Below, piece after piece: positions 24,528-32,604 of a DNA stretch of 64,000 bases. Source of the DNA: Clostridiales bacterium (GTDB lineage: Bacteria; Bacillota; Clostridia; Saccharofermentanales; Saccharofermentanaceae); contig JAGCVX010000002.1 in assembly GCA_017962145.1 (NCBI GenBank), positions 47,310 through 111,309 on the forward strand. The letters are read 5' to 3'. The translations under genes and the position numbers were made by a program. A model generated the notes under the pieces. It made no database searches, was not told the DNA's origin, and saw nothing but the letters and a program-made list of their open reading frames with translations. Numbering within the stretch: position 1 is the first letter of the stretch; every line of letters begins with the position of its first letter.

Positions 24528-27161
24528 ATGACCAAATATGTTTACTTGTTTTCTGAGGGCAACGGCAATATGCGTGAGCTCCTCGGCGGTAAGGGTGCTA
24601 ACCTTGCTGAGATGACAAACCTCGGACTTCCTGTTCCTCAGGGATTCACGATCACCACAGAGGCTTGTACAAAATACTACGAAGACGGACGTCAGATCAA
24701 TGACGAGATCTTCGCTCAGATTCTGGAATACATCGGTAAGATGGAGGAGATCACCGGCAAGAAGTTCGGCGACCTCGAGAACCCGCTTCTTGTTTCCGTT
24801 CGTTCCGGTGCGAGAGCTTCCATGCCGGGCATGATGGACACCATCCTCAACCTCGGTCTCAACGAAGAAGTTGTTAACGTTATCGCACAGAAGTCCAATA
24901 ACCCGCGCTGGGCTTGGGACTGCTACAGAAGATTTATCCAGATGTACTCCGACGTCGTTATGGAAGTTGGTAAGAAGTACTTCGAAGAGCTCATCGATAA
25001 GATGAAGGCGGAAAAGGGCGTAAAGCAGGACGTAGAACTCAATGCTGACGACCTCAAGGAACTTGCTAACCAGTTCAAGGCTGAGTACAAGGCTAAGATC
25101 GGTTCCGACTTCCCGACAGATCCGAAGGAACAGCTCATGGGCGCGATCAAGGCTGTATTCCGTTCCTGGGACAACCCGCGTGCTAACGTTTACCGTCGTG
25201 ACAACGATATCCCGTATTCCTGGGGTACAGCTGTTAACGTACAGTCCATGGCTTTCGGTAACATGGGTGACGATTGCGGTACCGGTGTTGCTTTCACACG
25301 TGACCCTGCAACAGGTAACAAGGGCCTCTTCGGTGAGTTCCTGACAAACGCACAGGGCGAGGACGTTGTAGCCGGCGTACGTACTCCTATGAAGATCGCT
25401 GAGATGCAGGAGAAGTTCCCGGAGGCATTCGCTCAGTTCACTGAGGTTTGCTCCATCCTTGAGAAGCACTATCGCGACATGCAGGATATGGAGTTCACAG
25501 TTGAACACGGTAAGCTCTACATGCTCCAGACAAGAAACGGTAAGAGAACCGCTCAGGCTGCTCTGAAGATTGCTTGTGACCTCGTTGATGAGGGCATGAG
25601 AACAGAAGAAGAAGCAGTTGCCATGATCGATCCTCGTAACCTCGATACACTCCTTCACCCGCAGTTTGATGCGAAGGCACTGAAGGATGCAACTCCGATC
25701 GCTCAGGCTCTCGGTGCTTCCCCGGGTGCGGCTTGCGGCCAGATCGTTTTCACAGCTGAAGACGCAAAGGCTTGGAAGGCTGCCGGTAAGAAAGTCGTTC
25801 TCGTTCGTCTCGAGACCTCTCCGGAAGATATCGAAGGCATGAAGGCTTCCCAGGGTATCCTCACTGTTCGTGGTGGTATGACATCCCACGCTGCAGTAGT
25901 AGCTCGTGGTATGGGTACTTGCTGCGTATCCGGCTGCTCCGATATCAACATGGACGAAGCAAACAAGAAGTTCACACTGGCCGGTAAGGAATATCACGAG
26001 GGTGATGAGATCTCCATCGATGGTTCCACAGGTAAGATCTACGACGGTATCATCCCGACAGTTGATGCTACGATCGCAGGTGAGTTCGGCCGCATCATGG
26101 CTTGGGCTGACAAGGCTCGTAAGCTTAAGGTAAGAACAAACGCAGATACTCCGAAGGATGCTAAGAAGGCTCGTGAGCTCGGTGCTGAAGGTATCGGTCT
26201 CTGCCGTACAGAGCACATGTTCTTCGGTGACGGAAGAATCGATGCTTTCCGTGAGATGATCTGCTCCGAGACAGTGGAAGAGAGAGAAGAAGCTCTCGAG
26301 AAGATCCTGCCGATGCAGCAGTCTGACTTCGAGGCTCTCTACGAGGCTCTCGAGGGTTACCCGGTAACCATCCGTTTCCTGGATCCGCCGCTTCACGAGT
26401 TCGTACCTACAGAAGAAGCAGACATCAAGAAGCTTGCTGATTCTAAGGGCAAGAGCGTTGAAGCAATCAAGGCTATGATCGATTCTCTCCATGAGTTCAA
26501 CCCGATGATGGGTCACCGTGGATGCCGTCTGGCTGTTACCTATCCGGAAATCGCTAAGATGCAGACAAAGGCTGTTATCCGCGCTGCTCTGAACGTGAAG
26601 AAGAATCATCCGGATTGGAAGATCGAGCCGGAGATCATGATCCCGCTTATCGGCGACATCAAGGAACTCAAGGTTGTTAAGGCAGTTGTTGTTGAGACAG
26701 CTGATGCTGAGATCGCATCTGCCGGTTCCGACCTCAAGTACGAAGTAGGTACCATGATCGAGATCCCGCGTGCTGCTCTGACAGCTGATGAGATCGCTAA
26801 GGAAGCTGCATTCTTCTGCTTCGGTACAAACGACCTGACACAGATGACATTCGGTTTCTCCCGTGACGACTCCGGTAAGTTCCTCGAGGCATACTACGAG
26901 TCCAAGATCTTCGAGTCTGATCCGTTCGCACGTCTCGACCAGAACGGTGTCGGTAAGCTCATGAAGATGGCGATCGACCTCGGTAAGCCGGTTAACCCGA
27001 ACCTGCACATCGGTATCTGCGGTGAGCACGGTGGTGACCCGACGTCCGTTGAGTTCTGCCACAAGATCGGCCTGGATTATGTATCCTGCTCGCCGTTCCG
27101 TGTACCGATCGCAAGACTTGCTGCTGCTCAGGCTGCTATCGCTGAGAAGAACAACAAATAA
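24528..27161 (+). CDS. ppdK: Pyruvate, phosphate dikinase
   Basis: Interconverts pyruvate, ATP and phosphate with PEP, AMP and pyrophosphate; in anaerobic Bacillota it serves glycolysis and gluconeogenesis. 877 residues, full length. N-terminal ATP-grasp (LGGKGANLAEMTNLGLPVPQGF, SVRSGARASMPGMMDT), the phosphohistidine domain with GGMTSHAAVVARGMG, and a C-terminal PEP/pyruvate barrel with GLCRTEHMFF, GHRGCRLAVTYPEI, FGTNDLTQMTFGFSRDD and GICGEHGGDP. Codon use is strongly biased, like the ribosomal genes. The gap before it holds an 11-bp imperfect inverted repeat (see separate entry). Confidence 0.98.
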   Translation: MTKYVYLFSEGNGNMRELLGGKGANLAEMTNLGLPVPQGFTITTEACTKYYEDGRQINDEIFAQILEYIGKMEEITGKKFGDLENPLLVSVRSGARASMPGMMDTILNLGLNEEVVNVIAQKSNNPRWAWDCYRRFIQMYSDVVMEVGKKYFEELIDKMKAEKGVKQDVELNADDLKELANQFKAEYKAKIGSDFPTDPKEQLMGAIKAVFRSWDNPRANVYRRDNDIPYSWGTAVNVQSMAFGNMGDDCGTGVAFTRDPATGNKGLFGEFLTNAQGEDVVAGVRTPMKIAEMQEKFPEAFAQFTEVCSILEKHYRDMQDMEFTVEHGKLYMLQTRNGKRTAQAALKIACDLVDEGMRTEEEAVAMIDPRNLDTLLHPQFDAKALKDATPIAQALGASPGAACGQIVFTAEDAKAWKAAGKKVVLVRLETSPEDIEGMKASQGILTVRGGMTSHAAVVARGMGTCCVSGCSDINMDEANKKFTLAGKEYHEGDEISIDGSTGKIYDGIIPTVDATIAGEFGRIMAWADKARKLKVRTNADTPKDAKKARELGAEGIGLCRTEHMFFGDGRIDAFREMICSETVEEREEALEKILPMQQSDFEALYEALEGYPVTIRFLDPPLHEFVPTEEADIKKLADSKGKSVEAIKAMIDSLHEFNPMMGHRGCRLAVTYPEIAKMQTKAVIRAALNVKKNHPDWKIEPEIMIPLIGDIKELKVVKAVVVETADAEIASAGSDLKYEVGTMIEIPRAALTADEIAKEAAFFCFGTNDLTQMTFGFSRDDSGKFLEAYYESKIFESDPFARLDQNGVGKLMKMAIDLGKPVNPNLHIGICGEHGGDPTSVEFCHKIGLDYVSCSPFRVPIARLAAAQAAIAEKNNK

Positions 27162-27185
27162 GTTGATAGATCGCAGGAGGTAAAT

Positions 27186-27275
27186 ATGCTGTACAATGTT
27201 GCAAAGATTGTTTTAGTTATAGCTGCGATCGTGTTGATCATTGTTGGGCTGGTTACGAAGCGCAGAAAGAAGTAA
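27186..27275 (+). CDS. 29-residue single-pass membrane peptide
   Basis: A short frame missed by length cut-offs. AGGAGG (27175-27180) stands 5 bases before the ATG. The product starts MLYNVAK, continues with about 17 hydrophobic residues (IVLVIAAIVLIIVGLV) and ends TKRRKK, a textbook one-helix peptide with a positive C-terminal tail. It follows ppdK by 24 bases and is followed by a terminator, so it is in the same transcript. Its function is unknown. The strong ribosome site and clean composition argue for a real gene. Confidence 0.75.
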   Translation: MLYNVAKIVLVIAAIVLIIVGLVTKRRKK

Positions 27276-27330
27276 TCTGCACAGGCTCACTACAACACGT
27301 AAGTTGATTTAAAATCACAACAAACCGAAG

Positions 27331-27367
27331 GACCGGAGTAGAAATACTCCGGTCTTATTTTTTTTTT
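27331..27367 (+). terminator. Terminator of the ppdK transcript
   Basis: GACCGGAGTA (27331-27340), GAAA loop, TACTCCGGTC (27345-27354): a perfect 10-bp stem followed by TTA and a long T-run to 27367. Confidence 0.93.
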
Positions 27368-27447
27368 CGATTTATAGTAAGATAAAGGTGAATGTAGATA
27401 CGCGGCCTTTTGATCGCGGATACGATTCGGGTAGAGGAGCTGATTCT

Positions 27448-29874
27448 ATGGTGAAGACATCGAAACGCTTTTTGGCACTGATCCTTGCTATGTCTTTTTT
27501 GCTTGCTGCAGGCTGCAAGAAGAAAAAAGAGCCGCTTCAGAGAGTCGTTCTGGATTCGGATCCGTATTACAGCTGTGAGGAGATCGCACTTTCTTTCCCG
27601 GAGCCGGAAGGAAAAGAACTGGATCACCGCTGGACATCAGTTATGAAGGTATTATCAGACTGCGTTGTCATGGACGTAGAAGAGGAGTATGTCGTTCCAC
27701 GTGAACTGGAGGAACGATGGAACAGCTTTCAATACGATCCCTCAAATGTAGAGGAATATAAGAAACTTCTTTCGGAGAAAGATGAATACAGACGTTTTGG
27801 ACTGATGGTTTTCGGATTAGATGGAAGCACGAAGAACTACAACGAACTGGCAGCCGGGTCGAGTGTTCTGTGTGTGACCGAAGATCTGTCGGGGAAAGGG
27901 AAGATCCTGATCACTCCCTATGTTCCGGAAGTCTATATGTATGGGAATTCTGTTCTATATGAGATCTCGCCGGAAGGAGAACTGACGAATCCTATCACAC
28001 TGGACAGAAGCATCTATTCCACGGCGGATATTTTGTTCCTGGAAAACGGGAATATGCTCTGCCGAGGAGATTCGTCGGTTCTTCTTTATGATCCGGATGG
28101 GAATCTTCTTGGGGAAGAAAACTTCGGGTTTGGAAATAACGTAAACCGACTCTTCAAGGTCGGGGAGAAGTACTATGCTTATTTTTTGATCGACGATATA
28201 TACGATACGTTTTCCGCGCCGACCATAACATATATGTATGAGATCGATCCGGCAACCGGGAAAAAGGAGGGGGATCGATTGGAAGTGACCTGTCCGGTAC
28301 ATAGCACTTTCCTTCTTCAGGGAAAAGACGGTGTCTATGCGATCCTCAGCAACGGCTTTCGCAAATATGATCTTCTGAACGGAAAGGATGCACAGACGAT
28401 CTTTTCGTGGAAGGATGCGGACTGTAATTATTCGGGTATCGAGAGCACAAGTTCGAATATCGTATCGGAAGACGATATCTACACTTTGCGCATGGCGCGT
28501 GAGGAATCTTCTTATTCCTATCGGCTTATGCATCTTCATCGTCAGGAAACAAATCCGCATGCCGGAGAAAACATCATCTATCTGGGCACGATCGGCACCC
28601 TTCAAGCGGAGTTTATTGACCATATTAATCAGTATAATCTGGAGACGAAAAACCACACAAGGATCGTGGTCCTGGATTATTCCGGAGATGATCTTTATTC
28701 TACAGAATATGCGAATTCCGGGACTTCGTGGATCGAACTTGCGCACTTCTCGACCGATCAGACCTCGCTGATCGCAGATCAGGTGTATCTGGATATCCTG
28801 GGTGGGGATGGACCGGATATCCTTCTGAATTTCGGAGCATTCTCCCAGTTCAATACAGAGCGTGCGCTGGTGGATCTGAATACGTTGATCGACGGAAGCA
28901 TGCCGCTGGACCGGACTTCCCTTTTCGATAATGTCATCCGTGCGAATGAAAAGGATGGGAAACTCTACCAGATCCCGCTGAGCTTCGTGATCGACGGTAT
29001 GTTTGCGAATCAGAAATATGTGGGTGAAAGGACCGGATGGACCTACGAAGAGTTCCGGGAGATTGACAGAAATCTTCCTGACGGCGTGAAGATCCTGGGA
29101 AACGTGCCACAGAGTGAGCTTCTCGAGAACCTGATGGACGGGGCCACCGGACATATTGTGGATTATAACAAGCAGACCGTAGATTTCGATAACCGGGAAT
29201 TCCGGGAGATCCTGGATATCGTAAAGACCTATGGTATCCCGAAAACCCGAAGAGAAATCAATGTAAACATCGAAAACGATGAGACGGTGATGCACGATGA
29301 AGTGATGCTTGCCGAAGGAATACTCGTTGCAACAGGCAGCACGATACGAGATCTTTACAATTATGCAAATGCCGATTTCCACTGCAGTGATCCTATACGT
29401 TTTATCGGTTATCCCAGTCTGGATGGTACAGGAGCGCGGGCAGATACGGCATTCTCGATGGCCATTGCCCGGTCCTCTCAGTATAAGGACGAAGCGTGGG
29501 GGTTTGTCCGTTCTTTCTTCGAAGAAGATGTACAGCTCGCTATTGGCGTGGGCTCTTTCCCTGTGAACCGGAAAGCTTTTGACGATCTGATGGAACAGGA
29601 ACTTAAAGAGGATCGAAAACGGTGGGAAGAGGCCGCATCCGATCCGGAGATGGAAAGAATTTTGAGAATTCAGAGCAATCCGCTTACGGAAGATGATGTT
29701 ACCGAGCTTCGGGAAGTGGTCGAGAACATCCGGGAAGCCAGGTCGTATGATCCGACGGTCATGATGATCATTAACGAAGAAGCGCCGGGATACTACACCG
29801 ACGACAGAACTCTGGACGATGTCGTGAAGATCATCCAGAAACGAAGTAAAGCCGTCGTTCAGGAACGCGGCTGA
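27448..29874 (+). CDS. Large lipoprotein: N-terminal repeat-like domain fused to an extracellular solute-binding domain
   Basis: 808-residue exported lipoprotein. The signal is MVKTSKRFLALILAMSFLLAAGC, so the lipobox is LAAGC. Residues about 30-370 have alternating beta-strand character with short repeats (LLYDPDGNLLGE, YEISPEGELT), suggesting a propeller-like domain. Residues about 375-745 resemble a CUT1-type binding protein: GTLQAEFIDHINQYN, GGDGPDILLNFGAF, KDGKLYQIPLSFVIDGMFAN, and the helix DEAWGFVRSFFEED. The ATG at 27448 has GAGGAG 8 bases upstream; a frame-open ATG at 27388 is rejected because it would bury the signal. No permease is adjacent, so it may sense or scavenge rather than feed a dedicated transporter. 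It shares architecture with the gene at 58051. Confidence 0.8.
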   Translation: MVKTSKRFLALILAMSFLLAAGCKKKKEPLQRVVLDSDPYYSCEEIALSFPEPEGKELDHRWTSVMKVLSDCVVMDVEEEYVVPRELEERWNSFQYDPSNVEEYKKLLSEKDEYRRFGLMVFGLDGSTKNYNELAAGSSVLCVTEDLSGKGKILITPYVPEVYMYGNSVLYEISPEGELTNPITLDRSIYSTADILFLENGNMLCRGDSSVLLYDPDGNLLGEENFGFGNNVNRLFKVGEKYYAYFLIDDIYDTFSAPTITYMYEIDPATGKKEGDRLEVTCPVHSTFLLQGKDGVYAILSNGFRKYDLLNGKDAQTIFSWKDADCNYSGIESTSSNIVSEDDIYTLRMAREESSYSYRLMHLHRQETNPHAGENIIYLGTIGTLQAEFIDHINQYNLETKNHTRIVVLDYSGDDLYSTEYANSGTSWIELAHFSTDQTSLIADQVYLDILGGDGPDILLNFGAFSQFNTERALVDLNTLIDGSMPLDRTSLFDNVIRANEKDGKLYQIPLSFVIDGMFANQKYVGERTGWTYEEFREIDRNLPDGVKILGNVPQSELLENLMDGATGHIVDYNKQTVDFDNREFREILDIVKTYGIPKTRREINVNIENDETVMHDEVMLAEGILVATGSTIRDLYNYANADFHCSDPIRFIGYPSLDGTGARADTAFSMAIARSSQYKDEAWGFVRSFFEEDVQLAIGVGSFPVNRKAFDDLMEQELKEDRKRWEEAASDPEMERILRIQSNPLTEDDVTELREVVENIREARSYDPTVMMIINEEAPGYYTDDRTLDDVVKIIQKRSKAVVQERG

Positions 29875-29976
29875 GCAGGCGCGTCTGTGGAAGAAAGTAA
29901 TCGAATCGTAAACGTCCCCTTGGTCTGAACCGCTGTATAATCTTCCTACACATTTTTATTTGAGGGAGGAAGAAAT

Positions 29977-30615
29977 ATGACAGTATTTAAGAAAATCTCA
30001 GCAGCATTTTTGGGTATGTGTGTTCTTGTTTCGATGAGCGCATGCAAGAAAGCAGACGAGACAGAAGCCACATCCACAACGACCCAAGAGACTTCAACAG
30101 AAACGACAACAGAGAAGACAGAAGACCCCTCTGAGGAAAGTGAAGAGGAGACCTCGGCCACCAATGCGATCATTGCGGGCGAAGGTGAACTTCTTGGCAT
30201 GACCAACTGGTCCTACCAGCTGGTGGATATGGGAGATTATCAGTACTGGGCCATCTTCGATGAAGACGGAAGAGAATTTGCCCAGCAGTATGTATACATG
30301 GGCGACAAGAAACCGCGGATCTGGACGAAAGATTTTGACGGTGACGGTCAAGAAGAATTCGTCGTGAATACATTTTATACGGCAGATGGCGGCCAGGCGG
30401 TCTGGGTATATAAGCTGATCGATGGCGAGATCAAGATCGGTACCGTCGATGTTGATACCTACATGATAAGAGTCCTCAAGCAAAAAGAATTCATGTATAA
30501 TGCCGCCCGTTCTTACTACGACGAGGAAAAGGGAGAACTGATCTTCTGCTATGATTTCGGAGAAGAGTATGTCCTTTCTTTGGATGACTTTATATTTGGA
30601 GACATCGAGTATTAA
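29977..30615 (+). CDS. Lipoprotein with Ca-loop-like DxDGDG motif, function unknown
   Basis: 212 residues. A signal with lipobox SMSAC ends near residue 23 and is followed by a Thr/Glu-rich spacer (residues about 30-60) like those of cell-surface lipoproteins. The folded part contains IWTKDFDGDGQEEFVVNTFY, an aspartate loop (DFDGDGQEE) typical of VCBS/FG-GAP repeats that bind calcium. I cannot assign a function. GAGGGAGG precedes the ATG, and a TATAAT lies at 29936-29941 without a good partner box. It is the second of three successive lipoprotein genes. Confidence 0.75.
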   Translation: MTVFKKISAAFLGMCVLVSMSACKKADETEATSTTTQETSTETTTEKTEDPSEESEEETSATNAIIAGEGELLGMTNWSYQLVDMGDYQYWAIFDEDGREFAQQYVYMGDKKPRIWTKDFDGDGQEEFVVNTFYTADGGQAVWVYKLIDGEIKIGTVDVDTYMIRVLKQKEFMYNAARSYYDEEKGELIFCYDFGEEYVLSLDDFIFGDIEY

Positions 30616-30679
30616 TGGGGTATAATAGTGTTGGAGCTATAAAACGAATTCCAAGATCAAATCTCGGGAGGGCTGCAAC

Positions 30680-31288
30680 ATGAATCAAAACAGAGTGCAT
30701 AACTGCGTGAGACGAATGGGACTGCTGATGCTTCTTTGTGCCGTGATGGGCCTTCTTGCCAGCTGCCACGACTACGATGGCGATACGGTAGAATCCGGAA
30801 AATTCACACTCCGGACGAATGAACAAAATACCTATGCCACGGTCCTGTCCTGGAATTGGAGCGGAGATCCGAATGATGTCGTCATCGATATCCCCGATAC
30901 GTACAATGATTCTATCGTGATCGACGCCATGGGCGGACCCACCGGAAGCAATGCCCCGCTTCTGCATTTCCGCGTGGTTACGGACTGCGATGTGAAGTAT
31001 AAAGGAGACGACCCTGAGGCGTACGATATGGAGGTCTCTTTTGACGAGGTGGTCTTCACCTTAAAGATCGGAAAGAATATCGAAAGACAATATATATTCT
31101 ATGCAAATGTAAGTTCGGATGTGTATGACTATATCGCAATTGAAAATGACGATGGAAGTGTCACATTCTACAAGGTATATTTCGAAGTCGAAGTTTCCAA
31201 GGACAACGAAAAATTCTATTCCAAGAATGGAAAACTGTATGCGGTAAAGAATGATGAATTGATCAAGCTGCCGTATTTGGAGGACTGA
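30680..31288 (+). CDS. Lipoprotein of unknown function
   Basis: 202 residues. The signal sequence is MGLLMLLCAVMGLLASC, with lipobox LLASC at about residue 29, preceded by an unusually long basic N-terminus. The rest is predicted mostly beta (many short hydrophobic strands) with no recognised motif. The start is preceded by GGGAGGG. A TATAAT (30621-30626) with a weak TTGGAG (30596-30601, 19-base spacer) stands upstream. Third lipoprotein in a row; 45 bases separate it from the ElaA-like gene. Confidence 0.7.
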   Translation: MNQNRVHNCVRRMGLLMLLCAVMGLLASCHDYDGDTVESGKFTLRTNEQNTYATVLSWNWSGDPNDVVIDIPDTYNDSIVIDAMGGPTGSNAPLLHFRVVTDCDVKYKGDDPEAYDMEVSFDEVVFTLKIGKNIERQYIFYANVSSDVYDYIAIENDDGSVTFYKVYFEVEVSKDNEKFYSKNGKLYAVKNDELIKLPYLED

Positions 31289-31333
31289 TGGGAAACGAAA
31301 AGGAGGACGATATCCTCTCAGATCGGGGAGACA

Positions 31334-31780
31334 ATGGAAGTACATGTGAAACGTTTTCAGGAACTGACGCCGGATGAGCTTTATGGGATCATGAAGCTTC
31401 GTGTGGATGTATTTGTCGTCGAGCAGCATTGCCTTTCGCCGGAGCTCGATGGCCGGGATCAGGACGCGATCCATGTCTGGATATCCGATGAAGATGAAGT
31501 GATCGCCTATCTTCTTGTTCTGGATAAGGGCGTTGAGCATGAGGCATATCACGCGATCGGCCGTGTACTTACTTCAAAGGAACGACGTTCCGAAGGCCTA
31601 GGCAAGAGAATCATGGACGAAGGCATCCGTGTTTTGCAGGAAAACTACGGAGAGGTACCGATCTATCTGGAGGCGCAGGTCTACGCGGAAGGCTTCTATA
31701 AAAAGTCCGGATTCTCGAGGATCTCCGACGAGTTTATCTTAGACGGGATCCCACACTATAAGATGCTTCGGAAGGTCTAA
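31334..31780 (+). CDS. ElaA-like GNAT acetyltransferase
   Basis: 148-residue acetyltransferase. The N-terminal segment (LYGIMKLRVDVFVVEQHC, ELDGRDQDAIH) is the ElaA family signature. The acetyl-CoA loop is RVLTSKERRSEGLGKRIM, and the closing strand AQVYAEGFYKKSGF is typical. Substrate unknown. The start has a weak GGGGAGA upstream. Confidence 0.88.
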   Translation: MEVHVKRFQELTPDELYGIMKLRVDVFVVEQHCLSPELDGRDQDAIHVWISDEDEVIAYLLVLDKGVEHEAYHAIGRVLTSKERRSEGLGKRIMDEGIRVLQENYGEVPIYLEAQVYAEGFYKKSGFSRISDEFILDGIPHYKMLRKV

Positions 31781-31892
31781 TTTGCCAAACCCGCCGTGTT
31801 TTTCTTTTGGCGATTCCTGTATTATTTTCTTTGGAAAGAACAAATAAGCATTGTTTTTGTCCGATCCTCAAGTTTGAAAGGAGCTGAAAGGA

Positions 31893-32489
31893 ATGGGCAC
31901 ATTTTCAAAAGTACATCGTTTTCACGGCGCGGGAGAAAATCCGAATGTCAATAACGTAGCCGTTTACGGACAGCCGGTCCGCTCTCTTTACACATCCACG
32001 AAGGTGTTTACGATCCACCATCACATCGATATCACGGACGATTCCCAAAACATCGTGTATCAAGCAAATACGAAAGTCTTCACGATCCACGACAAGACAG
32101 ACGTGACGGATGCATCCGGACGACAAGTCGCACATATCGAAAGAAAGCTTCTCAGTTTCCATGAGAGACACTATATCGACATGGCAGACGGCGTCTCTTT
32201 TGAATTGTCGAACGAGATCTTCCACATCATCAAGGACATCACGAATATCGAGGGCCTGAGCTGGCAGCTTCGCGGCAACATCCTGGGTCTGAACTTCGAA
32301 CTCTTCGATCAGTACGGCAACATCGTGGCTGTCATCGGGCAGAAGATGCTCTCGATCCACGACAAATACTGCATCGATATCTATCAGGCAGACAAGGAAC
32401 AGATCGTAGTCGCCATCGTGGTGGCGCTGCAGCATATGATCCGCGACAGAGAAGCGGCTTCGAGCAGTTCGAGCAGCAGCTCGAATTAA
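31893..32489 (+). CDS. LURP-one-related (scramblase-like fold) protein with poly-Ser tail
   Basis: 198 residues of the LURP-one-related/YxjI family (PF04525), a tubby/scramblase-like barrel. The repeating strand pairs are visible: VFTIHHHIDITDDSQNIVYQ, VFTIHDKTDVTDASG, LLSFHERHYIDMAD, then MLSIHDKYCIDIYQ. The last ten residues are nearly all serine (SSSSSSSSN), a low-complexity tail. No signal peptide, so cytosolic or peripheral. Biochemical role unknown. GAAAGGAG precedes the ATG. Confidence 0.85.
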   Translation: MGTFSKVHRFHGAGENPNVNNVAVYGQPVRSLYTSTKVFTIHHHIDITDDSQNIVYQANTKVFTIHDKTDVTDASGRQVAHIERKLLSFHERHYIDMADGVSFELSNEIFHIIKDITNIEGLSWQLRGNILGLNFELFDQYGNIVAVIGQKMLSIHDKYCIDIYQADKEQIVVAIVVALQHMIRDREAASSSSSSSSN

Positions 32490-32511
32490 TGTGAAAAAAT
32501 AAACAGGAAAG

Positions 32512-32544
32512 AGCGGGGAGGGGACAATTCCTTCCCGCTTTTTT
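32512..32544 (+). terminator. Terminator after the LURP-one-like gene
   Basis: AGCGGGGAGG (32512-32521) pairs with CCTTCCCGCT (32530-32539) with one G-T wobble, then T6 (32539-32544). It is immediately followed by TGCTATAAT (32544-32552), an extended -10 word. Confidence 0.85.
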
Positions 32545-32553
32545 GCTATAATG

Positions 32554-32585
32554 CTCATGGACGGAAAACGTCCGTGAGCTTTTTT
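32554..32585 (+). terminator. Second hairpin with T-run in the 5' region of the NSS transporter gene
   Basis: CTCATGGACG (32554-32563), loop GAAAA, CGTCCGTGAG (32569-32578), one wobble pair, then C and T6 (32580-32585). It lies between the extended -10 at 32547 and the transporter start at 32605, so it is either a backup terminator or an attenuator. Confidence 0.7.
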
Positions 32586-32604
32586 ATAGGGGAGATGAAT
32601 TCTC

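Noticed and set aside
24507..27062. Very long open frame on the minus strand opposite ppdK, 851 residues
   Set aside because: A shadow caused by the strong codon bias of ppdK; the protein is full of Cys, Leu, Ser and Thr with no motif and no ribosome site.
27955..29382. Minus-strand open frame opposite the lipoprotein at 27448
   Set aside because: Mirror frame with no signal, motif or ribosome site.
29936..29941. TATAAT as a promoter for the 29977 lipoprotein
   Set aside because: No -35 box at an acceptable distance; the nearest TTGGTC is only 10 bases away.
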